Under the pieces are notes generated by a model. It searched no databases. It saw nothing but the letters and a program-made list of their open reading frames with translations, and had not been told where the DNA came from. The position numbers were made by a program, and so were the translations under genes. Positions 35,660 through 47,627 of a stretch of DNA of 64,000 nucleotides are shown one piece after another. The stretch is from assembly GCA_030562195.1 (NCBI GenBank), contig CM060202.1:29188317-29252316 (forward strand), given 5' to 3'. The DNA is from Nipponacmea schrenckii (lineage: Eukaryota; Mollusca; Gastropoda; Lottiidae). Within the stretch, counting starts at the first letter, position 1; the number at the start of each line of letters is the position of its first letter.

Positions 35660-35825
35660 CGTGAGCTCTAATCTCGACTTGAGCGTGAAAGTCCAATGAC
35701 CTTGAATAAGTCATCTTCACTTATAATTCCAGTCCACCCAGCTGTAAATGGGTACGAATAATCCAGGAAAGATCAATGCCAAGAGGTTTGGCCAAGAACT
35801 ATCTGGTAGAAAGGATTCCTGTCAC
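35660..35825 (+). mobile_element. Dispersed ~150-bp repeat, copy B
   Basis: TCTCGACTTGAGCGTGAAAG, GACCTTGAATAAGTCATCTT, CCAGTCCACCCAGCTGTAAA and TTTGGCCAAGAACTATCTGG align with copies A (25013) and C (47628). It abuts the CpG-rich segment at 35531-35659. Confidence 0.8.
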
Positions 35826-36812
35826 AGCGGACTTGTGGATTTAAGTTGTTATCCTTGTAAAATATAGTTGTTTCTTTTTTATCCTGCAAGTTTAGTAAAG
35901 TAAACTAGAAGGTTTGACATGACATTCTCGTTGACAATTCAACATGCAATTCACATAAAACACATGTATAATTTATAAACATACAATAATTATCCTAGTG
36001 TTATTCCTGATTTAGAGAAATACTAACTACATAATAACTGATTGTTCTATAATTACTCAATAATTAATAAACCACAATTAACTTATTTCCTTCAGGTTTA
36101 AAGGAATAGAGTCAACTAAACCTTCACTCCACTAATTGATATTTCAATTATGCTTTTCTTAGCTCTGTATGTACATTTGTTGATAATACCGCATACTTAT
36201 ATTATTACATTATCTAGCAGTCATGGCATGATATAATATATCCCTGCTACTTTGTATGAAAATTTGATGTGATATTCTCACATTTATATTGAATAATGAA
36301 TAAAGTATTTTGAAAAAAAAAATTTCACTCCATTAATTGGTACCTATCAATAGATGTTCTTGGAACATAACTGTTTTGTTCTGAAATCTACTCAGAATTG
36401 TTCTGAGTTAAAAAAGCAATTCTCCAAACCAACAATGTCAATTCTTTCTAAAAAATGGTGCCAAGTTGACAAAACCAAAATCAAAATTTACATATATGTA
36501 GTTAAAAAAATATTTTGTAACCCAATAATAAACATGTTTATCTAATCTAAAAAATATTTCCCAACATTTACCGTAAAATATCAAATGAAATGTTTGCTGA
36601 ATTTCCACACCTCAATTAATGATCCTTAGTTATTAATTAACTCATCAATTGACATCATTAATTAATTTCCTTTCATCTCCATCTGTTGGTAATTAATAAA
36701 CGAGGCCAGGTGAGGACAAGACAAGGAATTTTAACAATTTGTTGCTAATTGATATCGCAGTGATATTAATAACAGTCACATCATAATCTATAAAATATTT
36801 ACAAATATATTG

Positions 36813-37065
36813 AAATGAAATGGAGTTTTACGTCCTACTCCTCTATCCCTTATAGGCTAAGGAAGACGGGCAATGCCATGCAGTGTTCAATGAGGTAAAT
36901 CTTTCCAGGACAGCGACATTAGTCTACTCTTTTGCGATTTCCAACTGTTGAGGGATCTTTAACATGCACAGAATGTAGCACACGGGGCCTTGGTTTATTG
37001 TCCCGTCTGATTGACTAGATGCTATTTTAAATGTCAGTCCCTCCAACCTGCATCAATACCTTTTT
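36813..37065 (-). mobile_element. SINE, body and tail, reverse orientation
   Basis: GAAATGGAGTTTTACGTCCT, GGAAGACGGGCAATGCCATG, CCAGGACAGCGACATTAGTC, GTTGAGGGATCTTTAACATG, ACGGGGCCTTGGTTTATTGT and ATGTCAGTCCCTCCAACCTG. The longest body copy besides 46843; it stops before the tRNA-like head. Confidence 0.85.
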
Positions 37066-37635
37066 CAGCTCAATTTATAGAGGAATGATAGGAAATGTTT
37101 CTCCGTACCATGTCATATACCTCTATTAAGAATTAATATATTTACATACAGGATTTCATTCAGACTATGGCATTCGCTAAATTAGTTCTGGTAGACTAGG
37201 ATATCCGCCATGTTTTAATTTATTTATGGAATTTATAGGAATATCAAATAGATTTCTCATGTCATTTTTCCTGCAAATAAAAAATTTAATTTTCCATTGT
37301 TCTTGAACAAAATGTTAATTTCCGGCTGGATGATTTTCTAGTAATATCAGTTATTCCATCAGTGTTGTAAAAACTAACGAATCTAAATAATCAGATAGAA
37401 GAGAAATTAATGAGGTATAAAATACCATCAAATTTATTCAAGCAAATTAATGATTTAATCTCTGAATGTGATTTCTGCTTGTTTTTATAATTTAATGATT
37501 TAAAGCAATATTATATTTCATGTAAAACACACCAAAAAAATCAGTGAAACAATTTCTAGTTTGACATATAAATAAGAACACTTTTACTGTAAATTTCCTT
37601 TTTTTATTTTTATTACAAGCTACTTATCTTCAACA
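37066..37635. other. No gene seen
   Basis: AT-rich, without exon-like frames or clear repeats. Confidence 0.4.
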
Positions 37636-37965
37636 AACATACCTTTTACAGCACATGTACCTTTGAACTTATATACCATTTTCTAAATGTACCACAATAT
37701 TAAACATGTACATTTACAACACATGTACCATTTTTTTAACATGACACATGTACCTTTATCAACATGTTCATTCTACAAAACACATGTACCATTATCAACA
37801 TGTACATTCTACAAAACACATGTACCATTATCAACATGTACATTCTACAAAACCCTTGTACTATTTTCAAATTCAAAACATGTACCCTTTTGAACAAGTA
37901 TCTTTTACAGTACACAAGATTTTCTCTAACAATTTGCATGTAACTTTCAATACACATACCTTTTA
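37636..37965 (+). repeat. ACATGTACC-based tandem repeat
   Basis: AACACATGTACCATTATCAA with CATGTACATTCTACAA repeats with a period near 34 in the core (37770-37860) and decays to scattered ACATGTACC words on both sides. ACATGT is palindromic, so short frames open on both strands, none convincing. Confidence 0.9.
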
Positions 37966-40149
37966 CAAGACAGTATGTGCCTTTTAGATCTTCCTGATTA
38001 CTATGACAACCTGTATTATCTAACTGAATATTTCACATCTAATCATTTTTATCATTAAAAATTTACAATAATTTAATGCATCGGTTAATCCTATTACGTT
38101 ATTTTTTAACACGAAATTTCTTTCAAGAAATATCTGACTTAGTACTTTATTGACATTTTTCTATTTTTTTCTTTTTTTTTGTCACCTGAGATTTCAATGC
38201 ATTTTTTGATCATCTATGACAACACACCTTAACCATAACAAAAATAGGCCATGGGAAAGATACAAATAACGTTTCATGAATATTTCATATAATACAAAAT
38301 CGACTGTTATTGAAAATTGAGCCATTTTTTATTTTGTACTGAAACTGATGACCAATCATATTTCCTCTTGAAATTGGAAATGATATCGTAAACAAAATTC
38401 ATACAATTAATTTTCGTAAACATACATGTATATTGCAAATAAAATTATTTACTTTCTATTGTCCTATGTTCAATTCTGTTCTGCATATAAAATAAAATAA
38501 CAAAAATAAAAGTGACATTTTTAACTTGATTGAGAAGAGCTAGAAAAATTCCAGTGCAGATATTGGGGTCAGTGCAGGAATCACTTGGGCGTTGTAAATT
38601 GTTACTTAGTTCAGAATATAGTCCTCATGTGACGAATAAATAGTAAATACAGACAGTTATTCAAAATGGTGTACAACGAAATAGAGGAGGGAATCTTTAA
38701 TGTAAAATTGGATCGAAACCAGTAATAGAGCGTCAATATTAAGATATTCTGTAATTTTTAAAAACTGCCATTAAGATTTCAGATTGGGCCGGATTCTATA
38801 CTATTGATATAATCAGACCATTGCTCTAAGTTGATAAATTATTCATACAGTATGATGGGATCTCAGACAATGTAAATATAACAGAATTCAACGATAACTC
38901 TTATTGTTTTTATCTCAACATGTACATTCTCTTTAAAGGGAGATCACTCTCTGATTTCAACATTTTTTTAAACTAATTTTGTAACATTTATTTTAAAGCC
39001 ATTTTCTTGGGATTTTGTAAAAGTGGGCTTTTCATTTTATTTATTCTCTTTAAAGCCGTGAAAAGATGAAGTACGGAGCCCAATCCAGATTATTGATATG
39101 GTAGAAAATAGAATGAGCAAAAACCTGTCCACATCAAATTGGCACCTCACTTTTTTCTACTTTATCAATAATCCTTCTCTGTACGATATACATTATGTAT
39201 TCACAGCTTTCAAAATGTTAGAGAAGTCGAATGCTTTAGCACCTATTGTCATGGAAAAGAACCATTAGCACTTGAAAGACAAAGAAAGAACACACTTTTC
39301 TCACCTTTTAATTGAAGAGCTATCAAGAACTTCCTGTATTCAAACAAAATGGCTCCCAGAAAAAATTACATTTCTTTAAATTTTTATTTAAGTTTCTTAT
39401 GAAAGACATGCATTTATTTTTTCTAAGAAAAGGTCTTAACATCCATTGAAAGTATTAAAAATAATAAACATCCGAACTTCTCCAAAAACCTACTGCTTAC
39501 TTAAACCAATACGCAGAGGGTTAAGTTGTTTCATTTACAGGGCACCTGCTGACATTTATATTTTTTTCCCTTTTCTTTCAAATTAACTGATTTTCATTCA
39601 TATTTTTCTACAATTTATATCTTATTTCTTAACTAGCTTTGGTGATGAAAATTTTTGTTCTAATCTTCTGATGAAACTTACTTTTGACCACAAAATGTCT
39701 TCAATAATAATGAATTAAAACACTTTAGCAGCCACTTTTCTAAAAAAAATTAAAGATAACATTGGCCTATCCTAAAAGATGATTAACTTCACTTTTCAAC
39801 GATTAAATATAGAAATTTTAATCGGCTCAGCAAATCGATCTTGTCACCTTCACAAATTGCAGAAAAGAAAACAATATTTCATAACAATGAATTTTCTTTT
39901 GGAAATAAAGACTGGAAAACAACTCCTACAATGTCTATTAAAGTTATTTAAAACAATCCACAACACGTTTCATAACATTTGTCTTACTTGAACGAAAAAA
40001 CAGGTCTCCGAGGAAGGAAGAGAACTAAAGTAGATGTAAAAACAAAGCTAGCAATATTAATAATTAAACAGAACTAGATAAGTTTCTTTATACTCTATCT
40101 TCCATCAACGATTTACTTCTACAGTTTTCTTAGTCTATACTATGTTGAT
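37966..40149. other. No gene seen
   Basis: Very AT-rich with T and A runs (38160-38180). The 70-codon frame at 39779-39991 has no splice sites or recognisable content. Nothing further supported. Confidence 0.4.
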
Positions 40150-40495
40150 AATAAAGTGATACTGTGTCTTAGAATGGACATCAAATTTAAGTTCTCAAGA
40201 AAGGTCAATATGAGTATATATTCATCAGTGAACTTACCTGATGTCATAAAGTAACAATTCTTGGAAAACTCACAAAACTAAGTAATTATTGAAAAAAACT
40301 TAATCAATTTACGAAGCATTTTTCAATAATCAATAGCATTTTTATTGATAATTACTAAGTTTTTTGGATTTATCAGATTATATAAGGATTCTGTTCTGTT
40401 ATTTATGTCAGTAGGTATATCTTACTGATGAATATATACTCTTATAGAGTTTAAAATTCTTAAATTTTTTGTTCATTCTACAATGCAGTATTTCT
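40150..40495. mobile_element. Foldback MITE, family F1
   Basis: AAGTGATACTGTGTCTTAGA, ATGGACATCAAATTTAAG, GAACTTACCTGATGTCATAA, the inner palindrome AACTAAGTAATTATTGAAAA against TTTTTCAATAATCAATAGC..AATTACTAAGTTTTTTGG, then GTCAGTAGGTATATCTTACT and TTGTTCATTCTA. The best-preserved copy in the window. Confidence 0.8.
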
Positions 40496-40584
40496 TTAAA
40501 AAGTTTCTTGTACTTTACTTAAAGGGCTGCCAAACCTATATGCAGATTTCTTTCAAGTTTTGCTATAATGGGCAAGTTAACTTT

Positions 40585-40627
40585 GAAATGAAATGAAATG
40601 AATGGAGTTTTACGTCCTACTCTTACA
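40585..40627 (-). mobile_element. SINE 3' tail fragment
   Basis: GAAATGAAATGAATGGAGTT and TTACGTCCTACTCTTA, reverse orientation. Confidence 0.7.
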
Positions 40628-41030
40628 AGTTAACTTTGAAGGACAAGAAATGTCAAGTTGAATGTTAAAACTAATGATAAGTTTTAATAGCCATTTTGGA
40701 TTCCAGAATTAGCCATAGACAAATTGATTTCCAATTTTGGAATGAAAAATATTACCAGGTTTTATTTTTACATTCAAATTAAAAAACTATTTTTATCATA
40801 AATTATAATTACTTGTGACCTTGGCGAGTCTTTCTGTGACGTGAACCTTCTTTAACATTATTAAATCGTGTACATACATTTTTTTAGTTAAAACAATTGT
40901 GAGATTAAGAAATATCCACTAATAAACATTCATCATTTGGACGTGAATTCTATTACATTAATAAATCGTTTACAACATTAGTTTAGTATAACAGAAAAAT
41001 ATTTTTGTATTCAGATTAGCCCAATTAAGA

Positions 41031-41420
41031 TCTAAAATGGAGGTAGATTATCTAAATATATACTCATCAAAATACAGAATCTATCACTTGATAAAAGATA
41101 TGACAAAATACAGTCATCAAGAATTCAAAGACAAGTTTATTACTGGGGTCAAATCATAATAAGTAATAAATGTAGTTGAATGAATAAAATGATCATTCAA
41201 GATCTACAATGGAAGTAGATTATCTAAATATACACTCATCAAAATACAGAATCTATCACTTGATCAAAGATATGACAAAATACAGTCATCAAAAATACAG
41301 TCATCAAAAATACAGTCATCAAAAATCCAAACAAGTTTGTTCAAATTAATGAAATATTATAGTATTCTAATTAGCATAATTCAGATCTAAAATTGAGGTA
41401 GGCAATCCATCACTTGACTG
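41031..41420 (+). repeat. ~170-bp tandem duplication
   Basis: TTAAGATCTAAAATGGAGGT, AGATTATCTAAATATATACT and ATACAGAATCTATCACTTGA (from 41031) recur from about 41200, with the CAAAAATACAGTCAT word expanded threefold at 41290-41330, and a partial third copy at 41385-41420. A further 33-bp duplication (GTTGACAAGATGGTTAAATA) lies at 41547-41612. Confidence 0.85.
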
Positions 41421-41721
41421 CATAATGTTCTCTAGAATGTAAAATTCCATTACCGTGATCATGACAAGCCTTCATTTAAAGATATATTTGACTATTCAAA
41501 TTAGCACCATTAAGAAGTAGAAGAGATAGAAATTGTTAGGTACAGTTGACAAGATGGTTAAATATGGTTATCATAGTTGACAAGATGGTTAAATATGGTT
41601 ATCATAGTTGACAGAGCAGAATAAATACCCTCTTCATTTTCACTCAGATTTTAATACCATTCTTTCTTTTTATTCCTAAATATTATAAATATATCCCCAT
41701 CTCTTATAATCCTATACTGAC

Positions 41722-41842
41722 CTGCTTTCTTTTAGCATACTGAAACATTTCAGCTGTTTGTGACCCCTTTGATTTTACAGAAACATCATTATTGCTGTAA
41801 GGCTTAGGTAAGGCAAATTTGCCCTTCTTGAACACTCTAACC
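41722..41842 (-). CDS. Unidentified internal exon candidate
   Basis: On the minus strand, after GGGCCTCAG, one base completes a codon, followed by 40 codons ending at AAGCAG|GTCAGT. The peptide is VRVFKKGKFALPKPYSNN, DVSVKSKGSQTAEMFQYA, KRKQ. Its basic, KG..EMF..AKRKQ-type end loosely recalls short motifs in synaptopodin/ZASP-like actin-associated proteins; that is an impression only. Strong support for coding comes from the tandem copy next to it (41843-41988), which keeps the same frame with mostly conservative changes and an in-frame insertion. Phase at its 3' end (0) does not directly fit the exon at 26028. Confidence 0.4.
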
Positions 41843-41988
41843 CTGAGGCCCAAAAAATTCATCATACATTTCTGATATTTGTGACCCCTTTTTATCGGAA
41901 CAGTGGAATATTGATGTTACAGAACTATCATTATTGCTGTAAGGCTTTGGTAAGGCACAATCACTCTCAAACACTCTTTTTAAACACC
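41843..41988 (-). pseudogene. Tandem copy of the 41722-41842 exon candidate
   Basis: Offset 146 bases. On the minus strand, after TTGGGCTAG, the frame reads CLKRVFESDCALPKPYSN, NDSSVTSIFHCSDKKGSQ, ISEMYDEFFGPQ. ALPKPYSNND and KGSQ..EM are shared with the neighbour; an extra ~21 bases is a multiple of three. It lacks a donor at the matching place and runs to TAG just inside the neighbour. It could be a mutually exclusive exon that lost its donor, or the pair together could be one decayed coding block. Confidence 0.35.
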
Positions 41989-41999
41989 CTAGCCCAACG

Positions 42000-43094
42000 G
42001 CAACAACCTTGTTCCATACTTATCTAAGATTTATCTCAAGTTTAAATCAGCTATAACAGGTGTATATCTGTTTGTATCAATGAAAAGAATTTATTACTTA
42101 GGGTACAATATTTCTATTACCACACTAATCCTCAAATTATACCATTTATTGAAGCAAGGAGCAACAGTCTAAGCTTTAGGGCAGAATGTTTAGGCCCATA
42201 TTATATTAATCTTCAAAATTTACCTTTTCTTGAAAGAAGTCGAGGGGCATTATGGATTTGAGTGAAAAAACTAAGCTGAATGTGAAAATGTTTAGTGGTC
42301 ATGGAGTCTGATGCCACTCTATAAGGGATCCTAAAATAAGCTTTAATGGAGTAGCCTGAAACACTTGAGTTCTGCTGGAAAGTTCAAGAGACTAGATCTA
42401 TAATACAACGACAAGTATAGCAGGTGTTTTAACCAAGACAGGGTCTGCTCTCTTTTTTGAACACCTGATGTCATTTTCTAAGCTTGAGTGTGTCTATTTG
42501 GCATCCCACAGAGGGCCCACATATCCTTTCTTTTATCATTCTTATTCTATAGAAATATCTACAAACGTTATCTACCTACTTACAAAACAACAGATTGTGA
42601 TTTCAAACAAGCTATAAATTTCAAAATAAACACACACTCGGATAAAAAATCAGCAAACTTTCTTTTTAAACGTAAAAAAAAACTTGATAAAATTCCAACA
42701 ATGCACCTTTTGTGAACCAGTAGTCTTTGATATTGAAGTTAGTAATAGTAGTATACCATGTTTTTCTTAACTTTATATATTAAATTCCTTCTGGTAAAAT
42801 AACAGATGCATTTGCTCAGTATTCTACAACTCGGTTTCAGATTTTAAAAAATGAATGGAGTTTTAAGTCCTACTCTTCTGCTCCTAATGGGCTAATGAAG
42901 ATGGACAGATTTTAAAGATAAGATCAAAGAAGGTTGAAAAGAAATCAGAAGTATTCATGTCTCTGATTGGACAATCACCTAAATCTATTTTCAATTTTGT
43001 TCCATCATTCAATCATATTACTTAAATCCAGGACTTGATCTGCGGTAATTTAACAAGAATAAAGCTCTTAAAGTGTCCAAATTGTTTTTAAAAT
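42000..43094. other. No gene seen; one SINE tail
   Basis: A SINE tail in minus orientation lies at about 42853-42905 (AATGGAGTTTTAAGTCCTAC, GGGCTAATGAAGATGG). The 75-codon plus-strand frame at 42488-42715 has a low-complexity lysine-rich end and no splice support. Confidence 0.4.
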
Positions 43095-43342
43095 ACACTG
43101 GGTGAGGTCAAATCTTGTGTTAGTGTTCCATGTTAGTGTTAACACCATCACATAACACGAAATTTGAACTCATTCTTTATGTTAATATACAATGTACTCT
43201 GAGTAATCCGACACACTTGCTAATCTGATGTTATTTTACAGTCCCAATATGTGTCAGATTACTCAGTGTACACTGTATTATAACACTAAATTAACCGTGT
43301 AACACTAACACTGAACACTAACACAAGATTTGACCCCACGCA
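43095..43342. mobile_element. ~248-bp MITE with inverted repeats
   Basis: GAGGTCAAATCTTGTGTTAG, with GTGTTC, at the left end is mirrored by GAACACTAACACAAGATTTG, ACCCC, at the right. Inside, GTACTCTGAGTAATCCGACA against TGTGTCAGATTACTCAGTGT forms a second inverted pair. A related half (CTCAGAGTAATCTGATACAC) lies at about 1061. The inner pair resembles termini of pogo/Tigger-type transposons, an inference from wording only. Confidence 0.75.
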
Positions 43343-44359
43343 CTGTGTATAGACAATATACAACAACCAAAGGAAAACCGAAACTTACACAGATCAACTC
43401 ATTAAAGCGTCATTGGAAATCAGAAGAAAGAAGTATTTCACCTGTAGGACAAACTGATCCACTTTTTTCAAGATTACAGAGTTGACTTGACATATGTCAG
43501 AAATCAGGATGGCACAAACAGAGACAATCAAAACCTTAAAATCTATCAATAATAAAGAGACAATAAAAAAAATATTACAATAACATTTCACTTTCAGTTT
43601 AGATAAAATATTTCCTAAGAAGACAATAGAAGAGTACATCATCCTTCTGTTTTATAAAATAAAAACAGATTGAAACAGATCACAGTTTCCATTCAAATAA
43701 AACATGGACAATTGACTCTCATGGTACCAGTTATTACAGAGAAAATAATATTACTTTCCTAATGAGCTATTATTTAATAAAGCTTTGTAAAGAGGTTTAG
43801 ATCACTTTTTGTGTCTATCATTACATTGAAAGCATGATTTGCACCTAAAGGTCTGCAGGTCTTACAAATCCTATAATTACATGAATCACAAACATCTGGC
43901 AGAAAATTAGAATGATGCAAATAGATGGCATATCATAATCTTTAAAACATATACCTGTTTATAATCCTTTAAAAATATTACTTACTAGGTATGATTTTTG
44001 CAATGTATATTTTTCACAACACATTTTAAATCCACTGCCGGCGTCTTAGTGACAGCTTAATTCCAAACTCTGTGATACTACAAGCTATGATAAACCATTA
44101 CTTTTTTCACTGATGCTCAATTAATAATTTAGTATCCATAGTTTTTAGTATCAAATAAATGTTGATTTAAACACACTTAACACAAACTACCTCTATCCAT
44201 CCTTTTAAAACAAAAGCTTTAAGTCCTGGCTATCAGCCTGAATGAGTTCCACTACTATAAAGTGAACACCACTACACTGCTAGTCAGAATATAATACCTC
44301 TTGTATTTCAAACATGAAACAATGTACAATACCTCAATACAATGAAGCTTCTGTACTAT

Positions 44360-44990
44360 TACTGTATTTTTTTTAAAGAGTTTCACTTGCCTTACAGCCT
44401 CTTCTAGTGCCTTTAGAACCACAAACTTAGATTATCTCTATATCACAAGAACATGAACACAGCCTAATACATCCTAAAGGCCACCTAAATAGTTTACTAC
44501 TTAGATTCAAATCTGATGTGATTCTATATTGTAGATAACATGACTGGATAAAAGTTAAATACCTTACTTCCTGGGCCTGTGTTTTCAGAATAGTATCCTT
44601 AGATTTCCTCATCAAATGACTTGACTTCAATTAATTAAAGTAAGTACAACTCCTCAACCTTTATCCTTGAATTGTTTTAAATCAGTTGCCTGATGTGTTT
44701 CTGACCGTGTCTCTACAACAGGTTAAACACTTTACTTCCTCTACCAGTGCTTTCAGGATACCCTTTTCATTTTATCTACATCCAAAAACAATTCTCTATA
44801 TCCAAGTTTAATGAACACAGATGGTTAAAATGCTACCTGAATTTTTCTAAATGTATTTGACTGACATGTGTCTAAACGATAGGTAAAACACCTTACTTCC
44901 TCTCCCACTGCTTTCCCTTACTCTCACTACATCCAAACACATCTCTATACTGGTATGCCATTAAAGTGAACACAGTCAAATAAACTACCT
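44360..44990 (-). repeat. Four ~165-bp units each with a donor-like GTAAGG
   Basis: On the minus strand, units begin CTGTGTTCA, continue with ATAGAGA and TTTGGATGTAG-type sequence and end at GAAGAGGCT|GTAAGG (G at 44395), GCCCAGGAA|GTAAGG (44567), GTAGAGGAA|GTAAAG (44735) and GGAGAGGAA|GTAAGG (44896). Spacing is 172, 168 and 161. Upstream of the donors short peptides such as VVLKALEEA, DTILKTQAQE and GILKALVEE can be read in the same register. This looks like a tandemly duplicated exon in various states of decay; fainter relatives lie near 45165, 45345 and 45430. Confidence 0.5.
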
Positions 44991-45764
44991 GAATATGCTA
45001 TATCTAACTAGTGTTTCTATACTGAGTTTCTACCACTAGACATTACAATATATATATCTATATAGGTAGTTGAAACACTGGTTGACTGGCGCACAATTAA
45101 ACACTTCTAAATATACCATATGTTTACAATAGTCTTCAATACTTTTAGTAAAAGCTGCCTCAACCTGTGCCTCAGGATTGTTGATTCTTCTGGTATTTGA
45201 AATTCAGTTAAGTGATATCTAATTTTGTGTACTGATGTGCATAAAACACTGCTACACATACATACAGTACAGTAGACTAAAAATATACAATCCTGTAGTC
45301 AAATGGTCATTTTAATAACACAATCCATCCCCAACCTGTGCCTGTGGAACTATGATTCATTAACAGCTTCATATCAATCCTGTAGATAAATTGTCAAAGA
45401 ACAATCAATCTTTCCCTAATCCATGTCTGTGGAATTGAGTCCAATATGAACAGTAGACATCATAATGTAAGGAACATTTACTAGCTATCTAATTTAACAC
45501 CAGCACAAGGGAGACTTATTAGTTAAAGGTAGTTATATGTGGAAGTATCAGTTAGCTTTCAGTTAATGTTAAATTGATCTGTTAAGACGATACTTGTTAC
45601 AGTACTGGTGCCCAATCTGAACTCCATTTCAGCCCCTCTCCATTCAAACCTAACAGGGGAAATAACAAGGTGACAAACGGAGAATGTTAAGATAAAATAT
45701 TTATGAAGATGTTAATTGAAGAGTGATGTAAATCAACTGAACCATTTTATGAATATTAGTATTT

Positions 45765-46265
45765 AGTTCTATTGAGTAAAAATCAATCAAAACATCAATA
45801 TAACTGTTGGTTTGATTTACCTTGATTGATTTTGATTTTGTCTATGAATCATATACGGTTTGATCGAGTAAAATCAATCAATATATCAAAGCTGCCTTGA
45901 TTTCAAACTGCCTTGATTGCATGTTATTTAAATCAAATTTGATTTATAAATTCCCTGGAATAAATCAAAATACTTTTTTCATTTATGTACTACCTTGATT
46001 TATTTGATTGTTAAAGCAACAATGTATATATATTTGCTAGTTTGATTTGCCATGATTTATTTGATTGAATATTGAAATAGTGTAAATTGATGCCATCGGT
46101 GTCCCAGATATACATAGAAAATAGAGAAAACCTCTTTACAATCTCTTTAATAGATCTGTTAAGTAGAATTACAGGGACCACAGACATCTGATTGAAATTT
46201 AGAATGGTGTAAATTGATGCCATCCGTGTCCAAGATATACATATAAACTTATAAAACCTCCTTCA
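45765..46265. repeat. TTGATT-rich tract and ~130-bp duplication
   Basis: TTGATT/AATCAA words crowd 45765-46080 (for example CCTTGATTGATTTTGATTTT). Then GTGTAAATTGATGCCATC with GTGTCCcAGATATACATA occurs at about 46080 and again at about 46208, a tandem duplication. Confidence 0.75.
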
Positions 46266-46842
46266 ATAAAAATCATGATGAATAAATAAATTAGCCCACA
46301 CACGATTTAAGATAACATCTTCCAGAAATAATTTGATACTTTTTGCATATTAAATTTAAATCCAAACCATTCAATGCTCTTTAAGATTCGGCAAACAGAA
46401 AACTATGGCATGTAAAGCACATTTAAACAAATAGGTTACTAAAACATCTGTTTTTCATTACACTTTGAAATAGATCTTTAACAAGAAAAATAAACTGTGG
46501 CAGTAAGAAGTCTGTTAGTAACGATGGTGCCATGTCTGACAGTTGGTGCTACCAGCAGGTGGAACTCAGGTATATAAAAAATACAGGTACGCCAAGTTGA
46601 TTACCTGGAAAGTTAACGACCAGAAAATACTTTATTTTAACAGTTAATGATTTTTATGATTTTCTCTTTTAATGATCTATTAAAAGTATTTTTTTTCTGT
46701 TTTAACTGAAAATAATTTAATTTATGTCTTCTACCTCAGATTGATTTATGGCTTCAAAAAGAAATTGCAGCCATCTTTATAATCAGGCTATTCAAGTGTA
46801 ATATCCATCATTCAGTTTTTCATGGGATTTATAACAGCATAG

Positions 46843-47090
46843 GGAGCCGTGGTGGCTCAGTGGATTAGACGCTTGCCCAATAACCTAAAGGTCCCGGGTT
46901 CAATTCTGGCAAAGGTCGAGATTAACCTCCCGATTTTTCGGCCCGGTTTCCCCCTGTCACTGATTCAGGTCGGAGGGACTGACATGGAAACAGTGTTACA
47001 GGCTGTGCACGTTAAAGATCCCTCGTCAGTTTGAAATCGAAAAAAAAAGAGCAGGCTAATGCAGCTGTCCTGGTATGGGCTTATAAAAAT
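46843..47090 (+). mobile_element. SINE with tRNA-derived head
   Basis: The head reads GGGAGCCGTGGTGGCTCAGT, GGATTAGACGCTTGCC, and has a pol III A box TGGCTCAGTGG (46853-46863) and B box GGTTCAATTCT (46897-46907), 44 bases apart from start to start as in tRNA-derived promoters. The body follows: CCCGATTTTTCGGCCC, GTCGGAGGGACTGACATGGA, GCTGTGCACGTTAAAGATCC, AGAGCAGGCTAATGCAGCTG, then truncation after GTCCTGG. The 61-codon frame across it is incidental. Head plus body identifies the many headless fragments elsewhere as one SINE family. Confidence 0.85.
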
Positions 47091-47627
47091 TGGTTTCTGA
47101 TTAATCATATAAAATTAAGACCACATTTAAAACCACCTAAACTTTAACTTCTGAGACAGCAAGCAGCTTCTTAGTAACAGAAATGAACGAAGTGTTCTGA
47201 ATTCGACATATCTTAGACAGGATGATTTAAAAGTAACAGGTAAAGAGATAATCAAAGCAGAAGTTAGCCTATTTTTTTTTAATGAAGATAGAGAAGAATT
47301 TGATTTAGTGTCTTACAATTACATTGATGCCAGAATTTTACTACAAGATAATAGGTGTTGCCAGAATTTACAACCAGAAAATTAACAAATCTGTTATTAT
47401 AGTCATTTTGTCTAAAAAATAGAGGTGTGTTAGACTGAAGACTAATTACATACTGTGATTTCTCATACCAACCAATAAAAACAGATTTTGCACGTTTCTT
47501 GAATTTTTCTAATTTTTGGAATGAATCACTTATTCAGTTTAACTAGAATTAAAGAGCAATCGTCCTGTATTATTTCCTATTCTGACTGATATAACACAGT
47601 TCACCTTTCTAAAAGCCTATCACTGTT

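Noticed and set aside
46843..46910. A genuine tRNA gene
   Set aside because: A and B boxes are present, but the acceptor stem does not close and the sequence runs on into SINE body; it is the SINE head.
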